DNA of 64,000 nucleotides, taken from the NCBI RefSeq assembly GCF_033097365.1, contig NZ_AP028461.1, positions 10,753,501-10,817,500 on the forward strand, read 5' to 3'. Positions 43,968-54,238 of this stretch are shown in pieces. Numbering within the stretch: position 1 is the first letter of the stretch; every line of letters begins with the position of its first letter. The stretch comes from Actinoplanes sichuanensis. GTDB taxonomy: Bacteria; Actinomycetota; Actinomycetes; Mycobacteriales; Micromonosporaceae. The translations under genes were made by a program, and so were the position numbers. Below the pieces are notes generated by a model. That model was not told the DNA's origin. It ran no database searches and saw nothing but the letters and a program-made list of their open reading frames with translations.

Positions 43968-45140
43968 ATGACCGCGATCAGTCTCGGAATGCCTGCGGTA
44001 CCCCCACCGCCCCTGGCTCCGCGCCGGCAGAGCCGCCAGATCAACGTCGGGGGTGTGCTGGTCGGTGGCGGGGCCCCGGTCAGCGTCCAGTCGATGACGA
44101 CGACCCTCACCTCGGACGTCAACTCGACCCTCCAGCAGATCGCCGAGTTGACCGCGGCCGGCTGCCAGATCGTCCGGGTCGCCGTGCCGTCCCAGGACGA
44201 CGTCGAGGCGCTGCCCGCGATCGCCAAGAAGTCGCAGCTGCCGGTGATCGCCGACATCCACTTCCAGCCCAAGTACGTGTTCGCCGCGATCGACGCCGGC
44301 TGTGCCGCGGTCCGGGTCAACCCGGGCAACATCCGCCAGTTCGACGACAAGGTCAAGGAGATCGCGAAGGCGGCCGGTGACGCCGGGATCCCGATCCGGA
44401 TCGGCGTCAATGCGGGCTCGCTCGACAAGCGGCTGCTGGAGAAGTACGGCAAGGCCACCGCCGAGGCGCTGGTCGAGTCGGCGCTCTGGGAGTGTTCGCT
44501 CTTCGAGGAGCACGGTTTTCGGGACATCAAGATCTCGGTGAAGCACAACGACCCGGTCGTCATGATCCGGGCCTACCGGCAGCTCGCCGAGCAGTGCGAC
44601 TACCCGCTGCACCTCGGCGTGACCGAGGCCGGCCCGGCGTTCCAGGGCACGATCAAGAGCGCCGTCGCGTTCGGCGCGCTGCTCGCCGAGGGCATCGGTG
44701 ACACCATCCGGGTGTCGCTGTCCGCCCCGCCGGTCGAGGAGATCAAGGTCGGCAACCAGATCCTGGAGTCGCTGGGTCTGCGCGAGCGGGGCCTGGAGAT
44801 CGTCTCCTGCCCGTCCTGCGGCCGGGCCCAGGTCGACGTCTACACCCTCGCCGAGCAGGTCACCGCGGCCCTCGACGGCTTCCCGGTCCCGCTGCGGGTG
44901 GCAGTCATGGGCTGTGTCGTCAACGGGCCGGGCGAGGCCCGCGAGGCCGACCTCGGTGTGGCCTCCGGTAACGGCAAGGGCCAGATCTTCGTGAAGGGCA
45001 AGGTCATCAAGACCGTTCCCGAGGCGATCATCGTGGAGACCCTGGTCGAGGAAGCTCTGCGCCTGGCCGACGAGATGGGCGCCGAACTCCCCGACGAGCT
45101 GAGGGAGCTGCTCCCCGGCCCGACGGTGACGGTGCACTGA
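43968..45140 (+). CDS. ispG: 4-hydroxy-3-methylbut-2-en-1-yl diphosphate synthase (flavodoxin)
   Basis: A 390-residue IspG/GcpE of the MEP pathway, carrying a [4Fe-4S] cluster. The cysteines are Cys281 and Cys284 (SCPSCGRAQ) and Cys316 ([10 protein letters not shown]); Glu323 of NGPGEA is the conserved fourth ligand position. [10 protein letters not shown] and VRVNPGNIR are TIM-barrel blocks. ATG 43968 is chosen for GGGAG upstream; an in-frame ATG at 43944 is possible. Confidence 0.96.
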   Translation: MTAISLGMPAVPPPPLAPRRQSRQINVGGVLVGGGAPVSVQSMTTTLTSDVNSTLQQIAELTAAGCQIVRVAVPSQDDVEALPAIAKKSQLPVIADIHFQPKYVFAAIDAGCAAVRVNPGNIRQFDDKVKEIAKAAGDAGIPIRIGVNAGSLDKRLLEKYGKATAEALVESALWECSLFEEHGFRDIKISVKHNDPVVMIRAYRQLAEQCDYPLHLGVTEAGPAFQGTIKSAVAFGALLAEGIGDTIRVSLSAPPVEEIKVGNQILESLGLRERGLEIVSCPSCGRAQVDVYTLAEQVTAALDGFPVPLRVAVMGCVVNGPGEAREADLGVASGNGKGQIFVKGKVIKTVPEAIIVETLVEEALRLADEMGAELPDELRELLPGPTVTVH

Positions 45141-45146
45141 TCTTCT

Positions 45147-45170
45147 GAAGGGCCCCCTCGGGGGCCCTTC
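45147..45170. terminator. Intrinsic terminator between ispG and the convergent GNAT gene
   Basis: GAAGGGCCCCC (45147-45157) pairs with GGGGGCCCTTC (45160-45170), followed by TTCTTTTC. It serves ispG clearly and the opposite strand possibly. Confidence 0.9.
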
Positions 45171-45176
45171 TTCTTT

Positions 45177-46025
45177 TCAGAACAGGACTGTGGCGAAGCT
45201 GCCGGCTGAGATGAAGCCGCAGTTCGCGTAGACGCGCCGCGCTGAGGTGTTGTAGTCGTTCACGTAGAGGCTGACCGTGGGGGCGACCCGGCGTAGCGCG
45301 TCGGCGACCACCGCCGCCATCGCCGCGGTGCCCAGGCCCTGGCCTCGATAGTCCGGGTGGACCCAGACGCCCTGCACCTGGGTGGTTCGCCGGGTGACGA
45401 TCGCCAGCTCGGCCTTGAAGATCACCAGGTCGCCCTCGAACCTGGCGTAGGCCCGTTTCGTCTTCACCAGCTCGGCGATCCGCCGCCGGTAGCCTCGCCC
45501 GTTGTCATCCTGCATCGGCGAGACCCCGACCTCCTCGGTGTACATCGCCACGGCGGCCGGAAAGAGCTGGTCGACCTCGCCGGAGCGGACCAGTCGGACC
45601 GCCGGATCCGGGCGGACCGCCGCATCCCGATCGGTGACCAGCAGGGGCTGATGCGGCCGCACGTCACGGGCCGGCCCCCAGTTACCGCCGAGCCGGTCCC
45701 ACAGGTCCAGCACGGCCTCCGAGCGGCCGATGATCGACGAGCAGATCCGCGGCTCGGCGCCGAGCAGATCGGCGAAGGCCGCGGTGGCCGGCGGCGTCGC
45801 GCCGACCGGCACCAGATGCGCCCCGGACCAGATGATCGACTCGATCTGTCGGCGCGGCTCATAGCCGTAGATCCGCCCGTCGGACCGCCACCAGTTCAGC
45901 CCGTGTGCGGCGACACGCTCCGCGATCTGGGCGCCCGCGTAGGGGTCGGCGTCGAGGATCCGCTCGACGGCCGCGCGCTCGGGCTCACCGAGCTGGCGAA
46001 TGGGCACCGTCAACACAGGTACCAC
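45177..46025 (-). CDS. DUF4081-GNAT N-acetyltransferase
   Basis: A 282-residue protein with an N-terminal DUF4081 domain (about 1-120) and a C-terminal GNAT domain. The acetyl-CoA loop is HPDYRGQGLGTAAMAAV, and LYVNDYNTSARRVYANCGF is the last conserved block. Mycobacteria carry a homologue after gcpE. The substrate is unknown. Confidence 0.9.
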   Translation of the reverse strand: MVPVLTVPIRQLGEPERAAVERILDADPYAGAQIAERVAAHGLNWWRSDGRIYGYEPRRQIESIIWSGAHLVPVGATPPATAAFADLLGAEPRICSSIIGRSEAVLDLWDRLGGNWGPARDVRPHQPLLVTDRDAAVRPDPAVRLVRSGEVDQLFPAAVAMYTEEVGVSPMQDDNGRGYRRRIAELVKTKRAYARFEGDLVIFKAELAIVTRRTTQVQGVWVHPDYRGQGLGTAAMAAVVADALRRVAPTVSLYVNDYNTSARRVYANCGFISAGSFATVLF

Positions 46026-46080
46026 ATTGCCAGATAGCGGCGCTTCGACACGTGCCGCAACCCCGCGATCTCAGAAACCC

Positions 46081-46109
46081 TTGCCGACGACACGTTGCCG
46101 ATATATCGT
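46081..46109 (+). promoter_or_regulatory. Candidate promoter of the PadR gene with palindromic operator
   Basis: TTGCCG (46081-46086), 17 nt spacer, TATCGT (46104-46109). The perfect 10-bp palindrome CGATATATCG (46099-46108) covers the -10, and TCGTC/GACGA repeats follow. Negative autoregulation by the PadR product is a reasonable inference. Confidence 0.5.
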
Positions 46110-46139
46110 CTAACTATCGACGACAGAACGGAGAAGGTC

Positions 46140-46748
46140 ATGAGGCACATGCATGGCGAGCGCGGACACGGTGGACACGGGTGGCCCGGCGAGTTCCGCA
46201 GACGCGGTTTCGGCTTTCCGCCCGGATTCCCCTTCGGCGGCCCCGGCGGCCCGGGCGGCCCCGGTTTCCCTCCGCCCGAGTTCGGCAGAGGTCCACGGCG
46301 AGGTGGGCGAGGTGGGCGACAGAACGTCCGGCCCGCGATCCTCGCGCTCCTGCTCGAGCGGCCGATGCACGGCTACGAGATGATTCAGGAGCTCGACGCG
46401 CGTACCGGCGGGATCTGGCGGCCCAGCCCCGGGTCGGTCTATCCGACCCTCCAGCTGCTCGAGGACGAGGGCCTGATCGAGGTCACCGCCGAGGGCGGCC
46501 GCAAGAGCTACCGGCTCACCGAGGACGGCCGGCCCGAGGCCGAGACCGCCGCCCAGAACCCGCCGTGGTCCCAGATCGGCGCCGACACCATGTCCCAGGT
46601 GCAGGACTTCCGCGACGCGGCGGTCGGCATCATGGGCGCGCTCAAGCAGGTCGGCTTCAGTGGCACCGCCGAGCAGCGCCAGAAGGCGCTGGAGGTGCTC
46701 GGCGAGACGAAGCGCAAGCTCTACGCGATCCTCGCCGAAAGCGAGTGA
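46140..46748 (+). CDS. PadR-family transcriptional regulator
   Basis: A 202-residue regulator. The first 60 residues are Gly/Phe/Pro/Arg/His-rich and disordered (including GFPPGFPFGGPGGPGG). The winged helix is about 62-135: ILALLLERPMHGYEMIQELD, RPSPGSVYPTLQLLEDEGLI and YRLTEDG. A C-terminal helix follows for dimerisation. ATG 46140 has GGAGAAGG upstream. Targets are unknown, but self-regulation is suggested by the upstream palindrome. Confidence 0.92.
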   Translation: MRHMHGERGHGGHGWPGEFRRRGFGFPPGFPFGGPGGPGGPGFPPPEFGRGPRRGGRGGRQNVRPAILALLLERPMHGYEMIQELDARTGGIWRPSPGSVYPTLQLLEDEGLIEVTAEGGRKSYRLTEDGRPEAETAAQNPPWSQIGADTMSQVQDFRDAAVGIMGALKQVGFSGTAEQRQKALEVLGETKRKLYAILAESE

Positions 46749-46890
46749 ACCGCCGCGGCTGACCGAGGCACGTCCGGGGCGCCCGGGCGTGCCTCGTGCT
46801 GTGACCTGCGCAAAGCCTGCACCGAGGGTTCCACCGCCCCCTACCCTCGATGGTGCTGGCGATGCGCGCGGACCGGGGGCGAGGTGCGGG

Positions 46891-48873
46891 TTGAGCGAAC
46901 CCTCCGACGCCGTGGTGATCGGTCTCCTGGAGGCCGCACCCGACGCGATCATCGCGGTCGACCGGGACGGCCGGATAGCCGTCGTCAACGCGCAGACCGT
47001 CCGCATGTTCGGTTACGAACGAAGTGACCTGCTCGGGCAGTCCATCGAGCTCCTGGTTCCGGAACGATTCCGCGACCGGCATCCGGGGCATCGTCTCGCG
47101 TACCTCCGTGATCTTCGTCCCCGCCCGATGGGCGCCGGTGTCCCGCTCGCCGCCCGGCGGCGTGACGGTAGCGAGTTTCCCGCCGAGATCTCCCTCTCCG
47201 CCCTCGCGTCCGGCGGCATGATCGTCGCCGCGGTCCGTGACGTCAGCGACCGGGTCCGCCGCGAGGCCAAGTTCCAGGGCCTGCTGGAGGCCGCGCCGGA
47301 CGCCATCGTGGGTGTCGCCGCCGACGGCCGGATCACCCTGGTCAACGCCCAGGCCGAGCGACTGTTCGGGTACCAGCGCAGTGAGTTGCTGGGCCGACCC
47401 ATCGAGACGCTCGTGCCGGAGTCGGCCCGGGCCCGGCACCCGGACCTGCGACACCGCTACTTCACCGACCCCCGCCCGCGGCCGATGGGCTCCGGCACCG
47501 CCCTGCGTGCCCGGCGGCGTGACGGCACCGAGTTCCCCGCCGAGATCAGCCTCTCCGCGCTGGAGACCGAGGACGGCCTGATCGTCTCGGCCGCCATCCG
47601 CGACGTCAGCGAGCGCATCGAGGCCCAGGCCGAACGCCAGCGCCTGGAGGCCGAGGGGGAACGCCTCGCCGCGGCCGCCGAACGGGAACGTCTGGAAGCC
47701 CAGCTCCAGCAGTCCCAACGACTGGAGAGCCTCGGGCAGTTGGCCGGCGGCGTCGCCCACGACTTCAACAACCTGCTCGCGGTGATGCTCAACTACGCCG
47801 GCTTCGTCGCCGAGCAGATCCAGGAAGCGGCCGACGCCGACCCGGACAGCGCCTGGCCGCAGGCCTCCCGCGACCTCCAGCAGGTGCTGCGGGCCGGCCG
47901 CCGGGCCACCGAGCTCACCCACCAGCTGCTCGCGTTCGGCCGCCGCGAGGTGGTCCGGCCCCGCGTCCTCGACCTCAACGTGGTGATCCGTGAGGTGGAA
48001 CAGCTCCTGCTACGAACACTCGGCGAGCACATCCAGCTGCACGCCGATCTGGAACCACGGCTGTGGCCGGTCCTCGCCGACCCCGGGCAGATCGAACAGG
48101 TCCTGGTCAATCTCGCGGTCAACGCCCGGGACGCGATGCCCGGCGGAGGCACGCTCACCGTCCACACCGGTAATCAGGAGCTCGCCGCCGACGAGGCCGC
48201 CCGGATCCGGCCGCCCGCCCCACCCGGCCGTTACGTACGCCTGCGGGTCGCCGACACCGGCACCGGGATACCGCCCGACGTGCTGGAACGCGTCTTCGAG
48301 CCGTTCTTCACCACGAAGGCGCCGGGGGAGGGGACCGGACTCGGGCTGGCCACCGTCTACGGCATCGTCACCCAGGCCGGCGGTCATGCGTCCGTGTACT
48401 CCACGGTCGGCGCCGGAACCGTCGTCACCGCCCTGCTGCCGGTCACCCAGGAGCTGCCGGCACCGGTCAGCGCGCCGGCCGGTCTCGCCCAGTTGCAGCG
48501 CGGCGGCGAGACGATCCTGGTCGTCGAGGACGAGGACGCCCTACGAGCCGTCACCGAGCGGATCCTGACCCGCAACGGCTACCACGTGCTGAGCGCGGCC
48601 GGCGGCCCGGAAGCCCTCAAGATCGTCCAGGACGCAACCCAGCACATCGACCTGCTGCTCACCGATGTGGTGATGCCCCACATGCACGGTCGCCAGCTCG
48701 CCGAACACGTCCGGGAGGCCCGGCCCGGCCTGCCCGTAGTCTTCATGTCCGGGTACGCCCAGCCGTTCATCACCGGCGAGGGCACCCTGGACGCCGACAC
48801 CATCCTGATCACGAAGCCGTTCACCCAGCCCGAGTTGCTGGAGCGTCTCCGTGAAGCGCTGGACAGTGCCTGA
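46891..48873 (+). CDS. PAS-PAS hybrid sensor histidine kinase with C-terminal receiver
   Basis: A 660-residue cytoplasmic sensor. PAS 1 lies at about 10-125 and PAS 2 at about 128-245; both carry the FGYxRSELLGxxIExLVPE pattern, so one duplicated the other. A coiled coil (about 245-275) leads to a HisKA domain with His290 in [13 protein letters not shown], then an HATPase (N box [15 protein letters not shown] box [11 protein letters not shown]). The receiver domain begins near 535 with phospho-acceptor Asp592 in [15 protein letters not shown] 46891 is the only suitable start, preceded by GAGG. Confidence 0.88.
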   Translation: MSEPSDAVVIGLLEAAPDAIIAVDRDGRIAVVNAQTVRMFGYERSDLLGQSIELLVPERFRDRHPGHRLAYLRDLRPRPMGAGVPLAARRRDGSEFPAEISLSALASGGMIVAAVRDVSDRVRREAKFQGLLEAAPDAIVGVAADGRITLVNAQAERLFGYQRSELLGRPIETLVPESARARHPDLRHRYFTDPRPRPMGSGTALRARRRDGTEFPAEISLSALETEDGLIVSAAIRDVSERIEAQAERQRLEAEGERLAAAAERERLEAQLQQSQRLESLGQLAGGVAHDFNNLLAVMLNYAGFVAEQIQEAADADPDSAWPQASRDLQQVLRAGRRATELTHQLLAFGRREVVRPRVLDLNVVIREVEQLLLRTLGEHIQLHADLEPRLWPVLADPGQIEQVLVNLAVNARDAMPGGGTLTVHTGNQELAADEAARIRPPAPPGRYVRLRVADTGTGIPPDVLERVFEPFFTTKAPGEGTGLGLATVYGIVTQAGGHASVYSTVGAGTVVTALLPVTQELPAPVSAPAGLAQLQRGGETILVVEDEDALRAVTERILTRNGYHVLSAAGGPEALKIVQDATQHIDLLLTDVVMPHMHGRQLAEHVREARPGLPVVFMSGYAQPFITGEGTLDADTILITKPFTQPELLERLREALDSA

Positions 48874-48875
48874 CG

Positions 48876-49856
48876 TCAGCGGCCGAGGGCGGCGATCAGG
48901 TCGAGGAGGGCGGGCAGGCCACCCCGCTCCAACTCGGGGGTCGGGGTCAGCGCCATGACCGGGACCGTCACACCCGCGTCGGCGTAGGCCTGGACCCGGG
49001 CCCGGCACTCGGCCGGGGAGCCGTGCACGATCAGCTCGTCGACCAGCGAATCCGGGATCGCGGCCAGCGCGCCCTTGCGGTCACCGGACTGCCAGGCCTG
49101 CCACATCGGAGCGAGCAGTTCCTCGCGGCCGAGCCAGCGGTGGAAGGCCGCATAGGCCGGAACCGTGAGGTAGGCGGTGATCATGCGACGGCCGACGGTA
49201 CGGGCATACCCGGCGTCCTCGGTCGGGATCACGAAGATCCGGGCGGCCACGTCGAAGCCCGCCCCGGCCTCCTTGGTCTCGGCCACCGCGGTGGTCACGT
49301 CGGCGGCCGACAGCCAGTTGAGGATCACACCGTCCGCCTCGGCGGCGGCCAGTCGCAGCATGCCCGGGCGTAGCGCGGCCAGCAGGATTCCCGGCGGTGT
49401 CGCGGGCGGGCGCTCCAGCCGGAACCGGCGCACCGAGAACGTGTCGAAGTCGCCGTCGACCAGCTCGCCGGCGAGGGCCGACCGGACGAACCGGAGAACG
49501 TCCCGACTGCGGGCGAACGGCCGCTCGAAGTCGACCGCGTTCCAGTCGCCGACGACCACCGGCGAGGACGCGCCGATGCCGAGCTGGAACCGGCCCGGCG
49601 CGGCCTCGGCCAGCGCGGCCGCGGTCATCGCCAGCAGGCCGGGACCGCGGGTGAAGGCCGGGGCGATGGCGGTGCCGAGGCGCAGCCGGGGCTCCCAGGC
49701 GGCGGCCAGCGTCAACGGAGTGAAGCCGTCGGTGCCGTTCACCTCGGCCGACCAGGCGTCGGTGAAACCCGCGTCGGCCAGAGCGGAGAAGACGGCGGCG
49801 TGCTCGGAGAGTGGTACGCCGCTGAACGGCACGGTCATGCCCCATCGCATCGACAT
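48876..49856 (-). CDS. LLM-class F420-dependent oxidoreductase
   Basis: A 326-residue luciferase-like monooxygenase-family protein with the TIM-barrel blocks of actinobacterial F420 enzymes (DAWSAEVNGTDGFTPLTLAAAW, RFQLGIGASSPVVVGDWN, WLSAADVTTAV). The substrate is unknown. It is convergent with the hybrid kinase with a 2-bp gap. Confidence 0.87.
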   Translation of the reverse strand: MSMRWGMTVPFSGVPLSEHAAVFSALADAGFTDAWSAEVNGTDGFTPLTLAAAWEPRLRLGTAIAPAFTRGPGLLAMTAAALAEAAPGRFQLGIGASSPVVVGDWNAVDFERPFARSRDVLRFVRSALAGELVDGDFDTFSVRRFRLERPPATPPGILLAALRPGMLRLAAAEADGVILNWLSAADVTTAVAETKEAGAGFDVAARIFVIPTEDAGYARTVGRRMITAYLTVPAYAAFHRWLGREELLAPMWQAWQSGDRKGALAAIPDSLVDELIVHGSPAECRARVQAYADAGVTVPVMALTPTPELERGGLPALLDLIAALGR

Positions 49857-49946
49857 GACCTCGATCCTGCCGGGCTGATCGGCGTGATGTCCAACACTTC
49901 AGCCGAGGTGCGGGATATCCCACCGGGACATCCCGCACCGCCCGGC

Positions 49947-51014
49947 TCAGCCGACCGTGCTCCGGGTACGCCAAGCGGTCGCGAACGACGTCTTGCCGTT
50001 GGTCCGCAGCAGCGAGCCGTGGTAAATCCGGGCGCCGATGGCGAGCATCCCCGCCGCGCTCAGAGCCAGCACACCCAGCGCCACGAACGGCTCCCAGGCG
50101 GCCGCCGTGTTCTCGAAGATCCGGATCGGCATCGCCATCGGCGAGGACAACGGGAAGTAGGAGAGCGCCGTCAGGGCGGTGTCGTTGTCCCGCAGGAAGA
50201 GCACCGCGAAGAACGGGATCAGCACCGCCATCTGCACCGTGCCGGACGTGCTGCCCAGGTCCTCCTGCCGGGCCGCCAGCGCGCCGACCGCGGCCCACAG
50301 GGTGGCCAGCATGACGAAGCCGAGGACGAAGAACGGCAGGAACCAGCCGAGCGCCGGCCGTAGGGCGCTGATCGCCCCGGCGTCCAGGTCGGCCACCGTC
50401 GTGCCGATCAGCGCGATCACCGAGAGCAGCGCGATCTGGGCGAACGCCAGCAGTGTCATCGCGGCGATCTTGCCGGCCAGCAGCGCCTTGGCCGGGATGG
50501 TGGCGACCAGGATCTCGACGATCCGGGTCTGCTTCTCCTCCACCACGCTCTGCGCGATCTGCAGACCGAAGAGCAGGGACGTGATGTAGCAGAGCATCGC
50601 CAGGGCCAGCGGCACGAAGATCGAGATGAACTCGTCGAACGCGGGCGGGGCGAGCAGTTCCACCGGCGGAACGGTGCTCAGGGCGTTCAGCACCTCGCTC
50701 GGCGCGTCCTCCATGGCCTGCACCTTGGGACCGGGCAGCACCACGGCCTCCACCTCACCGTCGCGCAGCAGCTGCTCCGCGACGGCCGGGTCGGTGACCT
50801 CCTGGACCTCCAACTGAGCCGCGCGCAGGACCGCGGAGTAGGTGCTGTCGACCACCGCGACCTTGGTCGGGCCGCTGCTGAGCATGGCCGGGATCGCGAT
50901 CGACGCGATCAGGACCACCAGGAACGACACCGTGCTGAAGATGAACGCCTTGTCCCGGAGCTTGGCGCGGATCTCGCGTCCGAAGACCAGCTTGGCGGCC
51001 TGGAACGTGGTCAC
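49947..51014 (-). CDS. ABC-2 type transporter permease (NatB-like)
   Basis: A 355-residue membrane protein with an N-terminal helix (about 25-45), a large extracytoplasmic loop and about five C-terminal helices. KLVFGREIRAKLRDKAFIFST and SVVEEKQTRIVEILVATI are family blocks of Na+/multidrug exporters. It overlaps the ATPase gene by 4 nt. Confidence 0.9.
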   Translation of the reverse strand: MTTFQAAKLVFGREIRAKLRDKAFIFSTVSFLVVLIASIAIPAMLSSGPTKVAVVDSTYSAVLRAAQLEVQEVTDPAVAEQLLRDGEVEAVVLPGPKVQAMEDAPSEVLNALSTVPPVELLAPPAFDEFISIFVPLALAMLCYITSLLFGLQIAQSVVEEKQTRIVEILVATIPAKALLAGKIAAMTLLAFAQIALLSVIALIGTTVADLDAGAISALRPALGWFLPFFVLGFVMLATLWAAVGALAARQEDLGSTSGTVQMAVLIPFFAVLFLRDNDTALTALSYFPLSSPMAMPIRIFENTAAAWEPFVALGVLALSAAGMLAIGARIYHGSLLRTNGKTSFATAWRTRSTVG

Positions 51015-51904
51015 TGGATAACCTCTCGGAAGATCTCGGCGAGCGAGGGGCGGACCGGGCCGAAGGAGCGGACCGGGCCACGGCCCAGAGCGGCCCGGAG
51101 CACCGCCTGCTCGTCGGCGCCGTCGGTCAGGTCGAAGACGGCCTGCGCGCCGTCCAGTTCGAGCAGCGTCACACCCGGCTCGTCACGCAGCCAGCCGGCG
51201 TCACCGTCCACCTCGATCCGGAAGCGGGGCAGCGCGTACTGCTCGCGCAGCCCGGTCCGGGATCCGGCGGCGCGGACCGTGCCGTCGGCGATGATCACCA
51301 GGTCGTCGCAGAGACGCTCGACCACTTCCAGCTGGTGGCTGGAGAAGAGGACGGCGGCGCCGGTACGGGCCCGTTCGCGGAGCACGGCCAGCACGGTCTC
51401 CACCGCGATCGGGTCGAGACCGGAGAACGGCTCGTCCAGGACCAGCAGCTCCGGGTCGTGCACCAGAGCCGCGGCGATCTGGGCCCGCTGCTGGTTGCCG
51501 AGCGACAGTTTCTCCACCGGGTCACCGGCGCGTTCGGCCAGCTCCAGGCGCTCCAGCAGGGTGGCGGTGCGGCGCTTGGCGTCGGCCGCGCTCAGCCCGT
51601 GGAGTCGGCCCAGGTAGACGACCTGCTCGCCGACGGTCATCTTCGGGTAGAGCCCACGCTCCTCGGGCATGTAGCCGAACAGCTGCCTGTCGTTCTTGCT
51701 GATGGCGTTGCCGCGCCAGGTCACCGAACCGGTGTCGGCGGCGAGCACGCCCAGGATGATCCGCATGGTGGTGGTCTTGCCGGCGCCGTTCGCGCCGACG
51801 AAACCGGTGAGCCGGCCGGAGTCCACCGTGAACGACACGTCCTTGAGGACCTGCCGCTCCCCGAAGGACCGGTTCACGGCCTCCACGTTCAGGACTGTTG
51901 TCAT
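51011..51904 (-). CDS. ABC transporter ATP-binding protein
   Basis: A 297-residue ATPase with Walker A GANGAGKTTTMR, signature LSLGNQQRAQI, Walker B LLVLDEPFSGLDP and an H-loop SSHQLEVVERL. A C-terminal DUF4162-like domain (about 220-295) follows. It forms an exporter with the overlapping permease and is probably controlled by the adjacent two-component pair. Confidence 0.93.
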   Translation of the reverse strand: MTTVLNVEAVNRSFGERQVLKDVSFTVDSGRLTGFVGANGAGKTTTMRIILGVLAADTGSVTWRGNAISKNDRQLFGYMPEERGLYPKMTVGEQVVYLGRLHGLSAADAKRRTATLLERLELAERAGDPVEKLSLGNQQRAQIAAALVHDPELLVLDEPFSGLDPIAVETVLAVLRERARTGAAVLFSSHQLEVVERLCDDLVIIADGTVRAAGSRTGLREQYALPRFRIEVDGDAGWLRDEPGVTLLELDGAQAVFDLTDGADEQAVLRAALGRGPVRSFGPVRPSLAEIFREVIQ

Positions 51905-51973
51905 GACCTTGACGCTAGATCAGCGTCGATGGGTCTGTCGTCCGGCGCGGGACGTCATCCTCCAGAAGGACCC

Positions 51974-52618
51974 TCAACCGCCGGGGCGGACCACACCGAG
52001 CTCGTACGCCAGCACCACGGCCTGGGTACGGTCGCGGGCGCCGATCTTCATGAGCACCCGGCTGACGTGCGTCTTCACCGTCGTCTCGCCGAGGCGCAGG
52101 GTGGTCGCGATCTCCGCGTTGGTGGCACCGCCGGCCAGCAGGACCAGTACCTCGTGCTCACGTGGGGTCAGCTGGTCCAGGCGTACCCCGGCGGTGTCCG
52201 GTGTGGTGAAGGTGGAGATGACCCGCCTGGTGACGGCCGGGGCGAGCAGCGCCTCACCGGCGGCGATCACCCGTACCGCCTCGGTCAAGGCCTCTGGTGT
52301 GCCGTTCTTGAGCAGGAAGCCGCTCGCGCCGGCGCGCAGCGCCGCGAACAGGTAGTCGTCGCGGTCGAAGGTGGTCAGGATCAGCACCGACGGGCCGCCC
52401 TCGGCGGTGATCCGCCGGGTCGCCTCCAGACCGTCCACACCGGGCATCTCGACGTCCATCAGCACCACGTCGGGCCGTAGCCGCAGGGCCATCTCGACCG
52501 CCTGGGCGCCGTCGGCGGCCTCGCCGACCACGGTGATGTCGTCCTCCATCTCGAGGATGACCCGGAAGCCGATCCGGACCAGCTGGTGGTCGTCGGCGAG
52601 CAGCACGGAGACGGTCAC
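51974..52618 (-). CDS. NarL/FixJ-family response regulator
   Basis: A 214-residue regulator. The receiver has VSVLLADDHQLVRIGF and phospho-acceptor Asp near residue 54 in VVLMDVEMPGVDG. The LuxR-type HTH is in LTPREHEVLVLLAGGATNAEIA. It overlaps the kinase gene by 4 nt. Confidence 0.94.
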   Translation of the reverse strand: MTVSVLLADDHQLVRIGFRVILEMEDDITVVGEAADGAQAVEMALRLRPDVVLMDVEMPGVDGLEATRRITAEGGPSVLILTTFDRDDYLFAALRAGASGFLLKNGTPEALTEAVRVIAAGEALLAPAVTRRVISTFTTPDTAGVRLDQLTPREHEVLVLLAGGATNAEIATTLRLGETTVKTHVSRVLMKIGARDRTQAVVLAYELGVVRPGG

Positions 52619-53859
52619 AGCGTCACCCCGGCCGGGTACGGGAACCGCGCCCGCACCCGGTAGCCGCCGTCCGGGTGCGGCCCGTTCTCCAGCGTGCCGT
52701 CGTGCACCGCCACCCGCTCCCGCATGCCGACCAGGCCCATCCCGCCGGCGGACGGGGAGCCGCCCCGGCCGTCGTCGGTGACGTCGAGTTCGAGCTCGCC
52801 GCTGAGGTAGCGGACCCGGACGTCGAGGACTCGGGCGTGCGCGTGCTTGAGGGTGTTGGTCACCGCCTCCTGCACTATCCGGTAGACGGCCTGGGACAGC
52901 GACTCGGGCAGCGGCACCGGGTCACCGTAGACGGCGTAGCGGACCGTCAGCCCGGCCTCACGGGCCCGGTCGGTGATCTCCTCCAGCCGCTCGACGCCGG
53001 CGTTCGGCACCACCGCCTCGGTGGCGGCCGCGGAGGTGGCCCGGAGCGCGCCGAGCATGCGGCGCAGCTCGTCGACCGCGGTCCGGGCGCCCTCCTCGAT
53101 CGCGGTGAGGGCGGTGCGGGCCCGGGCCGGGTCCTTGTCGAGGGCACGCCGGCACGCGGACGCCTGGATGCCCATCACCGACACGTGGTGGGCGACCACG
53201 TCGTGCAGCTCCCGGGCGATCCGGACGCGCTCGCCGAGGACCGCCCGCTCGGCGGCGATCTCCTGGGTGGCCCGCAGCTCGGCGGCCTGCTCCTCGAGGG
53301 CGTGGCTGCGCCTGACGTGCTGCCAGGCGGCGTCGCCCATCAGGTAGCCGAAGGCGAAGAACGCCGAGTTGACCACGAACCAGTTGAACGCCAGGGAGGC
53401 CTTGTCGGCGTGGCCGCCGAACTGGCCGGCGAAGAAGACGAACACGAAGACGATCCAGGCGAACATCGCGCCGATGATCACGAGCCGCAGGACCCGGGCC
53501 CGTTCCCGGTTGCGCCCCCAGGCCCCGAGGGCGTAGATCGCCGCGAACAGGGCACCGGTGGTGACCTGCTGCTCCAGCGAGCCGCGGACCTGCCCGCCGA
53601 TGAAGGCGGCGCCGATGATCACGGCGACCACGTCGGGGTACGCCCGGCGCAGCGTGAGCGGGAGGGTGATGGCCAGCACCCAGGCGATCTGCTCGGCCAC
53701 CGAGGCCCCGTCGTCGACCCGCACCGTGCTGATGTTGCGGGAGAGGAAGAGGTTGGCCACGGCGACGGCGGCGACGGCCAGTCCGATCCACACGTCGGTC
53801 CGCCGCTGTTTCGCGGTCGGGCCGGGCCGTACCCAGTCGTCGAGGTTCACCGATGGCAT
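52615..53859 (-). CDS. DesK/NarX-type sensor histidine kinase
   Basis: A 414-residue membrane kinase. The N-terminal region has five to six helices (about 20-185), then a HisKA_3 domain with the phosphorylated His in RIARELHDVVAHHVSVMG near 218. The HATPase has DVTDDGRGGSPSAGGMGLVGMRERV. It forms an operon with the response regulator; the ABC exporter follows on the same strand. Confidence 0.93.
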   Translation of the reverse strand: MPSVNLDDWVRPGPTAKQRRTDVWIGLAVAAVAVANLFLSRNISTVRVDDGASVAEQIAWVLAITLPLTLRRAYPDVVAVIIGAAFIGGQVRGSLEQQVTTGALFAAIYALGAWGRNRERARVLRLVIIGAMFAWIVFVFVFFAGQFGGHADKASLAFNWFVVNSAFFAFGYLMGDAAWQHVRRSHALEEQAAELRATQEIAAERAVLGERVRIARELHDVVAHHVSVMGIQASACRRALDKDPARARTALTAIEEGARTAVDELRRMLGALRATSAAATEAVVPNAGVERLEEITDRAREAGLTVRYAVYGDPVPLPESLSQAVYRIVQEAVTNTLKHAHARVLDVRVRYLSGELELDVTDDGRGGSPSAGGMGLVGMRERVAVHDGTLENGPHPDGGYRVRARFPYPAGVTL

Positions 53860-53892
53860 GGGGTGACCATGCCACGGATCGGCGAGTACGGC

Positions 53893-54228
53893 TCAACCGC
53901 GCCGGGTCTGTGTGGGGATGCTCGCGTCCTGGTCGGGGGTGATCGTGCCGCCGAGTTCACGGATGTGCCGGTGGGCGGCTTCGAGACGGTCTTCGAGCGT
54001 GACGATCCGACAGGCGGCGGTGAGTGGGAATCCCTGGTCGAGCAGTATCCGGACCCGGGCCGCCAGGTCGAGTTGGTGACGGGAGTAGCGGCGGTGACCG
54101 CCGGCCGAGCGCTCCGGCTCGATCAGACCGGCCTCGTCGAGGCTGCGGAGAAAGGCCTGCGTCACACCGATCGACTCGGCGGCGCGGCCCATGCTGAACA
54201 CCGGGCTGTCGCGATCCACAGTGTTCAT
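53893..54228 (-). CDS. MerR-family transcriptional regulator (short)
   Basis: A 111-residue protein with one MerR winged helix (FSMGRAAESIGVTQAFLRSLDEAGLI, then GGHRRYSRHQLDL) and a short coiled coil, with no effector domain. It diverges from the catabolic cluster and could regulate it, but 581 bp separate them. Its start is ATG 54228. Confidence 0.88.
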   Translation of the reverse strand: MNTVDRDSPVFSMGRAAESIGVTQAFLRSLDEAGLIEPERSAGGHRRYSRHQLDLAARVRILLDQGFPLTAACRIVTLEDRLEAAHRHIRELGGTITPDQDASIPTQTRRG

Positions 54229-54238
54229 CCAGCCATAG

